Source: Bog-159 sp963818855 (GTDB lineage Bacteria > Acidobacteriota > Terriglobia > Bryobacterales > Bryobacteraceae). From it: a stretch of DNA of 64,000 nucleotides. Position 1 is the stretch's first letter. Each line of letters starts with the position of its first letter. Both the position numbers and the translations under genes were made by a program. The notes under the pieces are model-generated. The model was not told the origin of the DNA. It saw only the letters and a program-made list of their open reading frames with translations, and searched no databases. Below are positions 24,701 through 33,801 of the stretch, in pieces. The stretch lies in NCBI GenBank assembly GCA_963818855.1, contig CAWFUH010000007.1:186001-250000 (forward strand). Direction: 5' to 3'.

Positions 24701-27592
24701 TCATTTGGCGGCGCGCAGCAGTTCGGCATACATGCGCCGGATTACAGGACGGTCCAGGTACGATTGAAAATCTTCGGCGGGCCAGATGGCTTTTAGTTCC
24801 GCTAGCGCGGCGGAGGCCTGGGAGGCTACGGCGTGGTCTGGCGCGCCGGACCGCAGCAGCAATACGTCTGCACGCCACAGCGACTCCGGTTTCCCGGATG
24901 TTTCGAAGAAGGCGCGCGCGCGGCCGGCGTATCCGGCTGCCGCGGCCCGGTCGCCAGCACCCAGGGCGGCTTCCGCTGCCGCGAGCAGGGCGTCCGCTTC
25001 GGCCGCGGGGTTGCCGGCCGTGTGCGCCAAATCGAACGCCTGGCGGCAAGCCTGGAGGCCACGCGCTGCGGCGCCGGAGCGGGCGAGGGCCAAGCCCAGC
25101 ACGAGGCTGGCGCCGCGGCGCATTTCCCGGTCGCCGGCATCGGCGCTGGCGAGCAGTGCCTCGGCTTTCGCGCGGGCTTCGGCGAATCGTTCCTGCATCA
25201 AAATGACCTGGAGGGCGGTGACCGAATTGGTGCTGCCGGCCTGCGGCGTGGCCGCCGGGCTGCTGCCTTTATGGCCGAGTTGGGCGTGCATCAGGGCCAC
25301 GTTCAGTTCATTAGTCGCCGTGCCGGACGAATTGCCAATGGCGTCGAAGGTGCGCCGGGCATCATCGAACGTGCCGAGCGCCTGCGGCCAACGGTCCTGG
25401 AGCGCTTCAAGCGAGGCCAGCCCCTCCTGCGCGAGGGCCAGCGGCAGCGACGGTCCAGCCGGCTGCATGGTGGTCAGGGTCTCGGCAAAGGCGCGGCGCG
25501 CCCCGTCGTAATCGCCCTTATCGCGCGCGGCGCGGCCCAGCAGAATTAGAGCGATGGCCGCCTCGTTCCGGAAACTGCCTTGGCTGTAGTAAGCCAACGC
25601 ACTCTGCACGTCGCGCCAGCCCTCGAGTGCGTCGCCGGTTTGAATACGGATGCTGCCCAAGTTCACGAGGGCGCGCGCTTCGGAGCGCTTCTCGCGATTG
25701 CGGCGCGCAATATCGAGGGCCTCCTGCATGGTGCGCAGGGCCTCGGCCGTGCGGCCCTTCACGAACAGCGCATTGCCCAGATCGATGAGCCCGCGCGAAA
25801 CCAGATTTTCGATGCCGGCGGCGTGGGCGATGTCGATGGCGCGATTAGCGTCGTCGAGGGCGGCGGCAGTCTGGCCGGCATCCAGATAGTAGCCGCTGGA
25901 CAACAGCAGAAGCTTGATTTGCTGCTGGTCGTTACCTGTGACGCGGGCGGCGTCGAGGGCTTTGCCAATCAGTTGGCGGGCCTGGGCCGGCGTACCCGCG
26001 AATCGGGCGCGCACGTAGAGACACTCAGTGACACCTTCCACATTGGAAGCCGCTTGAAACAGGTTTTCGGCGCGGTCGAGCGAGCGGCCGGCATCCTGCC
26101 GCGCGCCGGTACGGGCCTGGAGCGCTCCCAAGCGGAGCCACGCGGCGGCGTTCTGTGCATCCAGTCGAACGGCTTCGGCATAAGTAGCCATAGCGGGTTT
26201 GGTTTCCTGGCTGCGCTCCTGTGCGCGGCCCAGATCGAGCAACGCTCCGGCGCGCTCGTCCGGTGTTGCCAGGGCGGAGACCCGCTGGAACTTTTCGGCC
26301 GCGGCCTTGAACTCGCCGGTGACTGTCTGGCGGATGGCGTCAAGATGCAGCGCCTCCATATCGGGCATCGAACCGCGCGGCGCCATGGCCTTCAGCAACT
26401 CGTCTTTGGCGCGTTCCAGGTAGTCGAGTTCGTACCAGGACTCGGCCAGATAGGCGTGTGCCATGGCGTACGAAGGGTCGATCTCGACGGCACGTTGGAG
26501 CGCTTTGCTGGCGCGGTGGTAACTGCCGTAATGCAGGTCGGCGATGCCATCGCGATACCAGGGAAGCGCGGCCGGCGCCGGGTCGTGGTGGCGATTCGCC
26601 AGCCACCACCAGGCTGGCACGCCGGCTCCGGCCGCCACCGCCAATCCGCCGAGCGCAGTTACCAGGACGCGGCGCGAGGGCCAGCGCAAGGGCCCTAAGG
26701 ATGCGCGGCCCGTTCGCGCGCGCAGGTCCGCCAGCAGTTCATCCGCGGATTGATATCGCGCGCGCCGGTCTTTTGCCAGCAGCTTTAGAACGACGCGATC
26801 CAGTTGCGTCGGCGAACGCGGATTCACCCGCGAAGGCGGCGGCGGGTCCGTAGTCAACAACCGCGCCATGATGGACGTGAGCGTGTCGCCGGCGAATGGG
26901 GTCTTGCCCGCCAGGCACTCGTAGATGACTGCGCCGAGGGAGAACAGGTCTGAGCGCGCATCGAGCATTTCGCCGGAGGCTTGTTCGGGCGACATGTAGA
27001 GCGGCGTGCCGATGAAACCCTCCAGCGTGCGCGTGGGGGCGTCGGCGGTTTCCGTACCAGGGGTGCGCGGAGCGGGCGTGCGGGCGATGCCGAAGTCGAG
27101 CACGCGGGCGTCGCCGGTAGACGTGAGGTGAATGTTGCCGGGCTTAATGTCGCGGTGGATGATGCCATGACGATGCGCTTCCGCCAGCGCCGCGGCGACG
27201 CCCGTGGCGATGTTCAGGGTCTCCGCGACAGACAAATGCCGGTTGGCCAGGACATCCCGCAGGTTCGTGCCGGACACCAGCTCCATGGCGATGAACGGAT
27301 CGCCGCCGGGGTTCTCGACGAATTCGTACACGGTGGCGATGTTGGGATGGGAGAGCGAAGAGGCTGCGCGGGCCTCCTTGAGGAGATCGGCGCGCACTTT
27401 CGGGTCGTCGCGGCCGCTGGAGCAGAACTTGAGAGCCGCGCGGCGGCCTAAGGTGAGGTCCTCAGCTTCGTAGACCACACCCATGCCGCCTTCACCAAGC
27501 TTGGAGAGGATGCGGTAATGGTCGACAGTCGCGCCGATGGGCGGCTGGTTGGTGGAAGGCATTATATACGGAAGATTCGCCGGAACATTCAT
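24701..27592 (-). CDS. Membrane Ser/Thr protein kinase with TPR tail
   Basis: 963 residues. The N-terminal Hanks-type kinase domain (about 25-290) has the Gly-rich loop LGEGGMGVVYEAED, catalytic Lys55 in AALKFC, the loop HRDIKPGN with Asp148, the DFG motif (Asp166) and YMSPEQASGEMLDARSDLFS. One transmembrane helix follows at about 309-331 (LVTALGGLAVAAGAGVPAWW), then an extracytoplasmic part of about 630 residues made of TPR-like repeats (for example AEALRTMQEALDIARRNREK and YSQGSFRNEAAIALILLGRA). This layout is common in Acidobacteria. Substrates are unknown. The ATG at 27592 has GGAG five bases upstream, supplied by a repeat; an ATG at 27562 is possible. Confidence 0.93.
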   Translation of the reverse strand: MNVPANLPYIMPSTNQPPIGATVDHYRILSKLGEGGMGVVYEAEDLTLGRRAALKFCSSGRDDPKVRADLLKEARAASSLSHPNIATVYEFVENPGGDPFIAMELVSGTNLRDVLANRHLSVAETLNIATGVAAALAEAHRHGIIHRDIKPGNIHLTSTGDARVLDFGIARTPAPRTPGTETADAPTRTLEGFIGTPLYMSPEQASGEMLDARSDLFSLGAVIYECLAGKTPFAGDTLTSIMARLLTTDPPPPSRVNPRSPTQLDRVVLKLLAKDRRARYQSADELLADLRARTGRASLGPLRWPSRRVLVTALGGLAVAAGAGVPAWWWLANRHHDPAPAALPWYRDGIADLHYGSYHRASKALQRAVEIDPSYAMAHAYLAESWYELDYLERAKDELLKAMAPRGSMPDMEALHLDAIRQTVTGEFKAAAEKFQRVSALATPDERAGALLDLGRAQERSQETKPAMATYAEAVRLDAQNAAAWLRLGALQARTGARQDAGRSLDRAENLFQAASNVEGVTECLYVRARFAGTPAQARQLIGKALDAARVTGNDQQQIKLLLLSSGYYLDAGQTAAALDDANRAIDIAHAAGIENLVSRGLIDLGNALFVKGRTAEALRTMQEALDIARRNREKRSEARALVNLGSIRIQTGDALEGWRDVQSALAYYSQGSFRNEAAIALILLGRAARDKGDYDGARRAFAETLTTMQPAGPSLPLALAQEGLASLEALQDRWPQALGTFDDARRTFDAIGNSSGTATNELNVALMHAQLGHKGSSPAATPQAGSTNSVTALQVILMQERFAEARAKAEALLASADAGDREMRRGASLVLGLALARSGAAARGLQACRQAFDLAHTAGNPAAEADALLAAAEAALGAGDRAAAAGYAGRARAFFETSGKPESLWRADVLLLRSGAPDHAVASQASAALAELKAIWPAEDFQSYLDRPVIRRMYAELLRAAK

Positions 27593-27595
27593 TCT

Positions 27596-27673
27596 AGCTC
27601 CGGTTGTAGACCGGAGTTATCCGGAATTAGCCCCTATCAGGGCGGTCTGTTGGGCCGAGAGCCTGCCCCACGG
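27596..27673. repeat. Mixed intergenic repeats upstream of the kinase
   Basis: AGCTCCGGTTGTAGACCGGA is a palindrome (CTCCGGT/ACCGGAG); after a degenerate segment, GAGAGCCTGCCCCAC (27658-27672) is the same terminal module as at 48183-48197. The region overlaps the 3' end of the DUF3500 remnant, suggesting the repeat inserted into or replaced its end. Confidence 0.6.
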
Positions 27674-28061
27674 CGGCGTGCGCGTGTGACTGGTAGTGCT
27701 GCCGCAGTAGATCTTTGCCATAATCATTGCCATTTGGAGTGCGCACTACGCAGTGGATGTGTTGGCGCGTCGGCAGATTGGGGTCCTTGGCGAAGCGCGA
27801 CAGGTTGGCGGGGCGTTGATGATCGAATTCGATGAGGATCACCGGGCTATGAATCCGATAATAGTAGACGGCTGATGAATCCGAGCCGCCGATCCACGCG
27901 AAACAAGTACGGTCGATATGACGCTTCGCCTCGTCCATCTTGACGCGCGCATGCCCTTCGTCCATGTTGCCGACGTACAAATGGATCCGCTGCTCGGCCT
28001 GGTCCAACTCTCGTTTGGGAACAAAATCGACGGTATCAGGCTGCCTGTTCCCGGCCGGCCG
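27627..28061 (-). pseudogene. C-terminal remnant of a DUF3500-family protein
   Basis: An open frame of about 140 codons starts directly after a stop at 28062-28064 and has no good ATG. It encodes the conserved C-terminus of DUF3500 proteins: HLYVGNMDEGHARVKMDEAK, TCFAWIGGSDSSAVYYYRIH, SPVILIEFDHQ and then HIHCVVRTPNGNDYGKDLLR. Intact family members are roughly 300-400 residues, so about two thirds is missing at the N-terminus. The extreme C-terminus reads into an intergenic repeat. The enzyme activity of the family is unknown. I read this as a truncated, probably dead gene. Confidence 0.72.
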
Positions 28062-28213
28062 CTACGTTGGTTTCATCCAACCATACAGTAGCTGAAACCG
28101 TTCCATTTGTTCAGCAAAATCTTCAGGAGGCTGAGTTCAGAGGCCTGTTAGGCCTGTAAACAAATACGGTTGTTGATGCCGCCCGGCAAATGATAGCAAG
28201 AGAGCGGCCTTCC

Positions 28214-28783
28214 CTACCGCACCTTCCAACCGACTCCAACCAGAACATCCACCTGGTTTTGCGACGATTGAATCGTTGGTCCATTGGGGAAGACCACCAC
28301 AACGCCGACATTGTTCCAACGCGTGTAGCGCACCACCGGCGACAAACGCAGCCGGCCGATTCCGAATTGCACTCCGCCGCCGATCACGATTCCGTGGCTT
28401 ACGGGCGAAGCATAGGCGCTGATGGGTCCGTTGATCACACGCGGAGCATAGCCGCATTCCAGAACAGGCTTGACCAGCGGAATCGGAAGCCTGTATTTGA
28501 GCAGCAACGGAAACTCCCATGAATTTCCGTTCTCGTCGGTCGCCAAATCAGACGATTGAAATCCTTCGCGCCGATACAGCGCATCGGCCTCGAACCCCAA
28601 ACCCAGTGGTAGTCCGATATCCAGTTCCGGCCCTACGACGTAGCGCTTTGACACACTCGTCACAAATTGACTGCTGAATTCGTCGGTGACCATTCCTCCG
28701 CCGATGCCGCCGATCCAAATCGACTGCCCGAAGCAAAGACAGGCAGCTAGAATGCCGCCGGCCATCAGGAAGCAAGAACGCAT
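28214..28783 (-). CDS. Outer-membrane beta-barrel protein
   Basis: 189 residues: signal peptide MRSCFLMAGGILAACLCFGQ, then alternating strands typical of small eight-stranded barrels (YVVGPELDIGLPLGLGFEAD, SWEFPLLLKYRLPIPLVKPV, SHGIVIGGGVQFGIGRLRLS), ending VDVLVGVGWKVR. It matches the outer-membrane beta-barrel (OMP_b-brl) pattern in which LLLKYR and GGG strands recur. The cargo or function is unknown. It is a single gene flanked by long non-coding stretches. Confidence 0.78.
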   Translation of the reverse strand: MRSCFLMAGGILAACLCFGQSIWIGGIGGGMVTDEFSSQFVTSVSKRYVVGPELDIGLPLGLGFEADALYRREGFQSSDLATDENGNSWEFPLLLKYRLPIPLVKPVLECGYAPRVINGPISAYASPVSHGIVIGGGVQFGIGRLRLSPVVRYTRWNNVGVVVVFPNGPTIQSSQNQVDVLVGVGWKVR

Positions 28784-29402
28784 GACGCATCACGCTCCAT
28801 ATTCTAAAATCGTACCCGCGCTTCCGATGCAATTCCGTGGCCAGATCGGCTGGGACGAGTGTCTCTATCTCAAATTCCTGATGGCGCGGTCGACCGCTTA
28901 CATTGGCTAAGACTGCGACATTGGGAGAAGGGGTGTGGGGGAAAACCTCTGAAGGCTTCTCTGCCACTGGTCCGGCCAAAAAGCCATCCCCCTCTCAATC
29001 GCACCCAACTGGTTCCTCGTGCCGAGCACCCCGAAAAGCGAAAGACGGCCCAGCCCACGGCAGCCCGGAAAGACGCGAAGAAAGCACAGCGCCGATCACC
29101 GACCTGATGCATGTTGCTTCAATTTCCGAACCTCGCCAGGATGAAAGGATAAGGCGGTGCGGAAGCAATGTCAGATTCGTAGCAAGCGAGCCACTCGGCG
29201 CACAGATGCGCGCGCTGTTGGGTGGTAGGGCAGAGGCTAGCGACTACCTTTGCGGAATCCGGACATAAGCGGGTTCCTTGTGTTACCAATCCGCGGCTTT
29301 CGGACTTGACACTATTCCCCGATCGGCGTGCCGCGGGTTTCTGATCCGGTGGTAAGGCGAGAGCCTTTGGGGCCACGTCTCCATCAGCGCAAGTGATCTA
29401 CA
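28784..29402. other. Long intergenic region, nothing recognised
   Basis: About 620 bp between the divergent barrel and dipeptidase genes. The short frames on both strands are Arg/Pro/Ser-rich and resemble no protein family. No RNA gene was recognised. Promoters for both flanking genes should lie here. Confidence 0.4.
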
Positions 29403-30569
29403 ATGAGCGGTGTGTTGAAAAACAACTATCCCAGTCTTTCGCGACGAGGATTCCTGAGGACTGCGGTGGGCGCCGGCTGTCCGATGCTGCTCGAGCCGGC
29501 TTGGCTGAAGGCGGGGGCGGGTGGGGTTGATCCACGCGTTGCGCAGGTCATATCCGGGACGATTGGCATCGACATGCACAATCATGTCTATCCCGCAGGG
29601 ACGGAACCGCATCCGCAGCGTGGTCAGCCGCAGCGGCAGGAGGAGCAACAGCAGGCTCCCGAACTTTTCCTAGCAGAAGAGCTCAAACGATCAGGGCTTA
29701 CCGCCGTCTGTGCGAGCTTCGTGCTGGATTTTGCGCCAAATAACAAGCCGGGCGATGCGCGAGACAACTTCCTTCGCTGGCTCACGGCGATTGACGCGCA
29801 GTTGGAAAAGGGACATATTCACCGCGCGCTGAACCTGAAAGACCTGCAGGCCGCGCATGACCAAGGTCTACCAACGATCGTTCAGACGGTCGAAGGGTCA
29901 CACTTCATCGAGGGGCACCTGGACCGAGTGGAAGAGGTGTACAAACGCGGTTTGCGGCACCTTCAACCGCTTCACGAGCGAGACGACAAGGTGTCGCCGT
30001 TGGGCGACACGAACACGGCCCCCGCTCACCTTGGTGGTTTGACGCCTTTTGGAGCAGAGGTTGTGAAGGAGTGCAACCGATTGGGGATCGTGGTGGACCT
30101 CGCTCACGCCAGTCACGAGACGGTGCCGGGCGCGTTGAAGGTGGCCACGCCGCCGGTAATTGTTTCCCACACGAGCCTCGACAGCCGAACAGGCGGGAAC
30201 CCCAAGATGGTGGAGATGATGAAGCCACGGCTGATCAGCAAAGAACACGCAAAAGTCGTGGCCGACGCCGGCGGCGTGATCGGCGTGTGGACTCACCTGG
30301 CCGACTCGCTGAAGGAATTCGTGGAAAGCATCAAGGCGATCGTGGACGCGGTGGGTATCGACCACGTCGGTATCGGCAGCGACACGGATCTGCTCTCCGC
30401 GCGTGTTGGCCAAGGCACCCACAAGGCTTGGCCGGGCCTGACTGGAGGATTTTTCCAGGCGGTTGTCGGCGAAATGCTGCTCCAAGGCTGGACGACTGAC
30501 GATATTGGCAAAGTCGGCGGCGGAAACTTCTGCCGTGTCTTTGGCAAGGTTACCGCTGGCCACGCCTAA
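29403..30569 (+). CDS. Membrane dipeptidase (peptidase M19) with Tat-like signal
   Basis: 388 residues. The N-terminus has SRRGFLRTAVGAG, a twin-arginine motif, so the enzyme is probably exported folded with its metals. The M19 zinc ligands can be traced: GIDMHNHV, the bridging Glu in VQTVEGSHFI, VVDLAHASHET and VIVSHTSLDSR, and the late Asp in GIGSDTDLLSAR. Renal-dipeptidase homologues hydrolyse dipeptides or beta-lactams. It stands apart from the minus-strand redox genes that follow, with a convergent 256-bp gap in which I see no gene. Confidence 0.88.
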   Translation: MSGVLKNNYPSLSRRGFLRTAVGAGCPMLLEPAWLKAGAGGVDPRVAQVISGTIGIDMHNHVYPAGTEPHPQRGQPQRQEEQQQAPELFLAEELKRSGLTAVCASFVLDFAPNNKPGDARDNFLRWLTAIDAQLEKGHIHRALNLKDLQAAHDQGLPTIVQTVEGSHFIEGHLDRVEEVYKRGLRHLQPLHERDDKVSPLGDTNTAPAHLGGLTPFGAEVVKECNRLGIVVDLAHASHETVPGALKVATPPVIVSHTSLDSRTGGNPKMVEMMKPRLISKEHAKVVADAGGVIGVWTHLADSLKEFVESIKAIVDAVGIDHVGIGSDTDLLSARVGQGTHKAWPGLTGGFFQAVVGEMLLQGWTTDDIGKVGGGNFCRVFGKVTAGHA

Positions 30570-30825
30570 GCGGCACAGAAGTCACCTGAGCTGTCCTGCA
30601 ATCAAGTTCGTCGCAGTGCTGTCTGCGGCTTCGGCGTGCCCAAACTACCGGCGTCCTCAGCAGACAGACACTTTGATTGGTAACGGGAGGTCGACATCGC
30701 GTCCATAAGGGGCGTAATACCGCCGGCTGGATGGGCGGCCATGCGCCTTTATCGTATCCAATCCGGCGGAGTCCTAATCAGCGACGGCGAGATGAGCGGG
30801 TTCCGTATCCCCCGAGTCGAGGTGA

Positions 30826-31797
30826 TCAGATTGTGAGAATGACCCGGCCGAAAGGCCGGCCCTCAATCAGGTAATGCAGTGCTTCAGTCGCCTCGGTCAG
30901 CGGGAACCTCTTAGCCACCATCGGTTTGATCGCACCGGATTTAAGCAGGGAGACAATTACGCTCCAAGCTTCAGCAACGGCCGCCTTCGGCTGAGCGAAC
31001 ATGTTGAGACCCCGAATGCTGGCTTGTGGCACGATCAGGCTTGTCACGTCAATGGTTGTTTTGCGGCTGGCCGAATACCCCAGTGTTGTGAGACTTCCTT
31101 CAGATGCAAGGGCTCCGAGCGCCTCGCTCAAGACCGCACCACCGATTCCGTCGATGACGATGTCTGCGCCGTAATCGCCCGTGATACGACGCACCCCCTC
31201 AGCCAATTTCTCCAAAGAGGTATCGATGACTTCAGTGAATCCGAGCGCCTTCGCCTGCTCGGCCTTCGCATGGTTGGTGGTGCTTGACATGGCGTGTTTG
31301 GCGCCCAAGGCGCGCGCCAGTTGCGTAACCGCATTGCCGACCGATCCTCCGATCGCCGGCGCAAACACGGTCTTGCCTGGGCGAAAACCGGCCCGGGTAA
31401 GAGCCACCTGGGCGGTGAGATACGCGACTGGAATACCTGCGGCACTCACATCGTCGACATTGTCAGGAACCAGGCAAAGGTCTTCCTTCCGTACGGCAAC
31501 CCACTCACGGTAGGTTCCGTCCTCGAAAGCGCCATATCCGCCGAAGAACATTACGCGTGAACCGGCGGGAAAGTCCGTTCCGCCCCCCTGCTCGACCACG
31601 CCCGCTCCTTCGTTGCCCAGTACTAATGGCGCCTTGGACCCGTGAAATTGGCCCGAAAGAATCGTATGGTCCAGCGGCGTGACGCCGGCCGCAGTGATTC
31701 GCACCAATACTCTCCCGTCCGACACCACTGGTTTTGGAAGCTCGACGAGCTTCAATCCTTCATAACCGCTAAATTGTTCCGCTCTCATTGCACGCAT
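30826..31797 (-). CDS. Zinc-independent alcohol dehydrogenase/quinone oxidoreductase-like (MDR family)
   Basis: From the ATG at 31797 (GGGAG seven bases upstream) the product is 323 residues. It has a GroES-like domain (RVLVRITAAGVTPLDHTILS, then LVLGNEGAGVVEQGG), a Rossmann domain with GGSVGNAVTQLARALGAKHA and the C-terminal RFPLTEATEALHYLIEGRPF. The structural and catalytic zinc cysteines are absent, pointing to the NADPH:quinone reductase branch. It reduces an activated carbonyl or quinone in the cytoplasm. It is the last gene of the minus-strand redox group; 187 bp separate it from the SnoaL-like gene, so it may have its own promoter. Confidence 0.88.
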   Translation of the reverse strand: MRAMRAEQFSGYEGLKLVELPKPVVSDGRVLVRITAAGVTPLDHTILSGQFHGSKAPLVLGNEGAGVVEQGGGTDFPAGSRVMFFGGYGAFEDGTYREWVAVRKEDLCLVPDNVDDVSAAGIPVAYLTAQVALTRAGFRPGKTVFAPAIGGSVGNAVTQLARALGAKHAMSSTTNHAKAEQAKALGFTEVIDTSLEKLAEGVRRITGDYGADIVIDGIGGAVLSEALGALASEGSLTTLGYSASRKTTIDVTSLIVPQASIRGLNMFAQPKAAVAEAWSVIVSLLKSGAIKPMVAKRFPLTEATEALHYLIEGRPFGRVILTI

Positions 31798-31984
31798 ATT
31801 GGTTCTCCCTTGTCTCACGTAACTCATGGCCCGCAACGCTGAGCCACACGCCTGAAATTGTTACAAGTCGATTCGCCACCTGGCATTAAGTCGCGAATTG
31901 GTTCTATGGTGGTGCGTCACTCCTCATGGCGAGTGCCACTCGCGCCACGGACGACGCGGCGCGCAAATTCCCGAGGCGGGGTCA

Positions 31985-32413
31985 TCAGGAGGGAAACTCC
32001 GCGCCGAACATTGGAAGGCCGCTCTTTGACTGTTCTTGCGTGGCCTCGTCCTCAATCACGTCCCAATGCTCCATGAGCATCCCGTCCTGCAGACGAACGA
32101 TATCGGCGGCGATCCAATTTACAGGCGCACCAAAGCCTGAGAAACGGCCATGAACAATCACGAAATCACCCCCGGCGAGAATGAGCCCTGGGTCATACTT
32201 CAGCGTGGGCGGAAGGCTCTTGATGAGATTGAACAGACCCTCTCGGCCGGGCTCAATATGAGCGCTGTGCTGAATGTAGTGGGGCGACCAATAACGTTCA
32301 GCCGCCGCATAATCACGTCTATTGAACAGCGTGTCGAACGCTTCCAAGACGAGCTTCTTGTTGTCTCCTCTGTATTCGTATCCATCGAATCCCTTTTGCA
32401 AAGTAGAGTCCAT
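31985..32413 (-). CDS. SnoaL-like (NTF2-fold) protein
   Basis: 142 residues of the SnoaL-like polyketide cyclase/NTF2 fold, with the typical FDTLFNRRDYAAAERYWSPH followed by YIQHSAHIEPGREGLFNLIK and NWIAADIVRLQDGMLMEHWD. Homologues act on small cyclic or carbonyl substrates or are orphan ligand-binding proteins. It starts three bases after the upstream SDR gene ends, so the two are one transcription unit. Confidence 0.85.
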   Translation of the reverse strand: MDSTLQKGFDGYEYRGDNKKLVLEAFDTLFNRRDYAAAERYWSPHYIQHSAHIEPGREGLFNLIKSLPPTLKYDPGLILAGGDFVIVHGRFSGFGAPVNWIAADIVRLQDGMLMEHWDVIEDEATQEQSKSGLPMFGAEFPS

Positions 32414-32416
32414 ATC

Positions 32417-33184
32417 TCACAGTTTCGACCCACCGTCGACCGGGATACTCGCTCCGGTGATCCAGCGGGCCGCATCTGACGCAAGAAACGCGACTACGTC
32501 CGCAACATCTTCTGGCTTGCCGATTCGCTTCAATGCCTGCATTCCCAGCGTCACCTCGCGTCCCGCTTCTGTTTTGGCAAAATTCGACATATCCGTGTCG
32601 ATCACTCCAGGTGCAACAGCATTTACGCGTATGCCGCGCGGCCCGAGAATGGCGGCCCAGTTCTTAACGAGAGTCTCTAAAGCTCCTTTGGTGGAGGAAT
32701 AGGCGAGGAGCGAAGGGTTGTCCGGACCGGGCTTCCCAACCACGGCGTGCGCGCCAATCGAAGAGATCACAATAATGTTCGAGCCCTCGTGGAGGACGGG
32801 CAGGAGTTGCTGCACCAGAAAGAACGGACTGCGCACATTCGTTGCAAAGAGCCTGTCAAAGTCCTCGATCGTATGATCCTGGATGGTTGCGGCTTTAGAG
32901 ATGCCGGCGTTGGACACAAGCACATCCAATCGGTCGCCAACAATTGAGCGAACCTCCTGAGCCAGCAGTGTCGCGCCCTCTGGCGTTCCCAAGTCCGCCC
33001 TGATGGCATCCGCGCGTCCCCCTTTTGAACGGATGCCGGCAACGACAGATTCCGCGTCCTGCACGGACCGGCCATAGTGAGCTAGGACGTGTGCCCCGGC
33101 CTCAGCAAGCGCTAGGGCAGTGGCGCGCCCAATTCCGCGTGAGGCTCCAGTCACCAAAGCCGTTTTGTTACGAAGGACAGCCAT
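32417..33184 (-). CDS. Short-chain dehydrogenase/reductase (SDR)
   Basis: From the ATG at 33184 the product is 255 residues. Cofactor loop TALVTGASRGIGRATALALA (intact TGxxxGxG), structural VSNAGIS, catalytic Ser in IIVISSIGAH, the Tyr/Lys pair in AYSSTKGALETL, and the C-terminal RIGKPEDVADVVAFLASDAA then GASIPVDGG. It resembles FabG-like NADP(H) ketoreductases. A longer start at 33211 adds nine residues with weaker spacing. It lies between the broken GlcG/HbpS-like gene and the SnoaL-like gene. Confidence 0.92.
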   Translation of the reverse strand: MAVLRNKTALVTGASRGIGRATALALAEAGAHVLAHYGRSVQDAESVVAGIRSKGGRADAIRADLGTPEGATLLAQEVRSIVGDRLDVLVSNAGISKAATIQDHTIEDFDRLFATNVRSPFFLVQQLLPVLHEGSNIIVISSIGAHAVVGKPGPDNPSLLAYSSTKGALETLVKNWAAILGPRGIRVNAVAPGVIDTDMSNFAKTEAGREVTLGMQALKRIGKPEDVADVVAFLASDAARWITGASIPVDGGSKL

Positions 33185-33232
33185 TTCCCTTACCTCGATT
33201 CGAACGAACACTTTTGCAACGTATTTACCAAT

Positions 33233-33669
33233 TCAGGCGACCGGCGCCGCGTCGGATACGAGAGCCAGTGCTGCTCTCGCGCAGTCCTCGTCGTTCTGCA
33301 CCGTGGGGCCCCGCTCACTCCGATCGCCCCGATAACTTCTCCGTTCACCTTAACGGGAAATCCCCCACCCCACGCCGCCATACGCGCAAGCGTGGGGATG
33401 CCAGCCAAAAGCGAGGGGTCACTCTGGATAAAGTTGAAAAACTCCTGCGTGGAGAGGCCGAGCAGAGCCGTGTACGCTTTATTCTGCGCCATCTCGATGG
33501 TCGGGATCGGGGCCCCATCCATCCGGCTAAACGCCTTGAGGTTGCCGCCATCGTCGAGAATGGTTACGTTCTCGCTGACGCCAAGTTCTCTGGCTTTGGC
33601 CACTGCTGCATTTACCATTTTCTGCGCCAGCTCAAAAGAGATGCTGTGTTTCTTGATCACGTTAGTCAT
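33233..33669 (-). pseudogene. GlcG/HbpS-like protein gene with a one-base frameshift
   Basis: The frame opens at an ATG at 33669 (AAGG seven bases upstream) and encodes the GlcG/HbpS family (PF03928): ISFELAQKMVNAAVAKAREL, VTILDDGGNLKAFSRMDGAP, GGGFPVKVNGEVIGAIGVSG. At about 33297-33305 the frame slips. The original frame continues as nonsense to 33190, while the neighbouring frame supplies the expected end TVQNDEDCARAALALVSDA-APVA and stops at 33233-33235. A one-base loss (or two-base gain) after the GVSG codons explains this. Family members bind haem or degrade small molecules. Inactivation is likely unless this is a sequencing error. Confidence 0.82.
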
Positions 33670-33801
33670 TTGGACACCTTCATCCACTTCATATGTCTTT
33701 GCGAGTTGATCATCCCCGTACTTCGTGCAATCGATGCCGCAAAATTACCTTGCGGAGATGCCCGTTCGCGCGTCAACCCCGATCTTAAAACCCCTTGCAG
33801 G

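Noticed and set aside
30836..30865. Hairpin CCGGCCGAAAGGCCGG at the end of the quinone reductase-like gene as a terminator
   Set aside because: It lies inside conserved codons (EGRPFGRVILTI) and has no T-run, so it is better explained by coding sequence.
31840..31870. A second sigma-54-like sequence (minus strand TGGCTCAGCGTTGC) upstream of the quinone reductase-like gene
   Set aside because: The GG-to-GC distance is one base too short, which normally abolishes sigma-54 promoter function.
33724..33742. Another sigma-54-like sequence (TGCAATCGATGCCGC on the plus strand) upstream of the GlcG/HbpS-like gene
   Set aside because: Spacing between the two elements is two bases short and the -24 element is weak.
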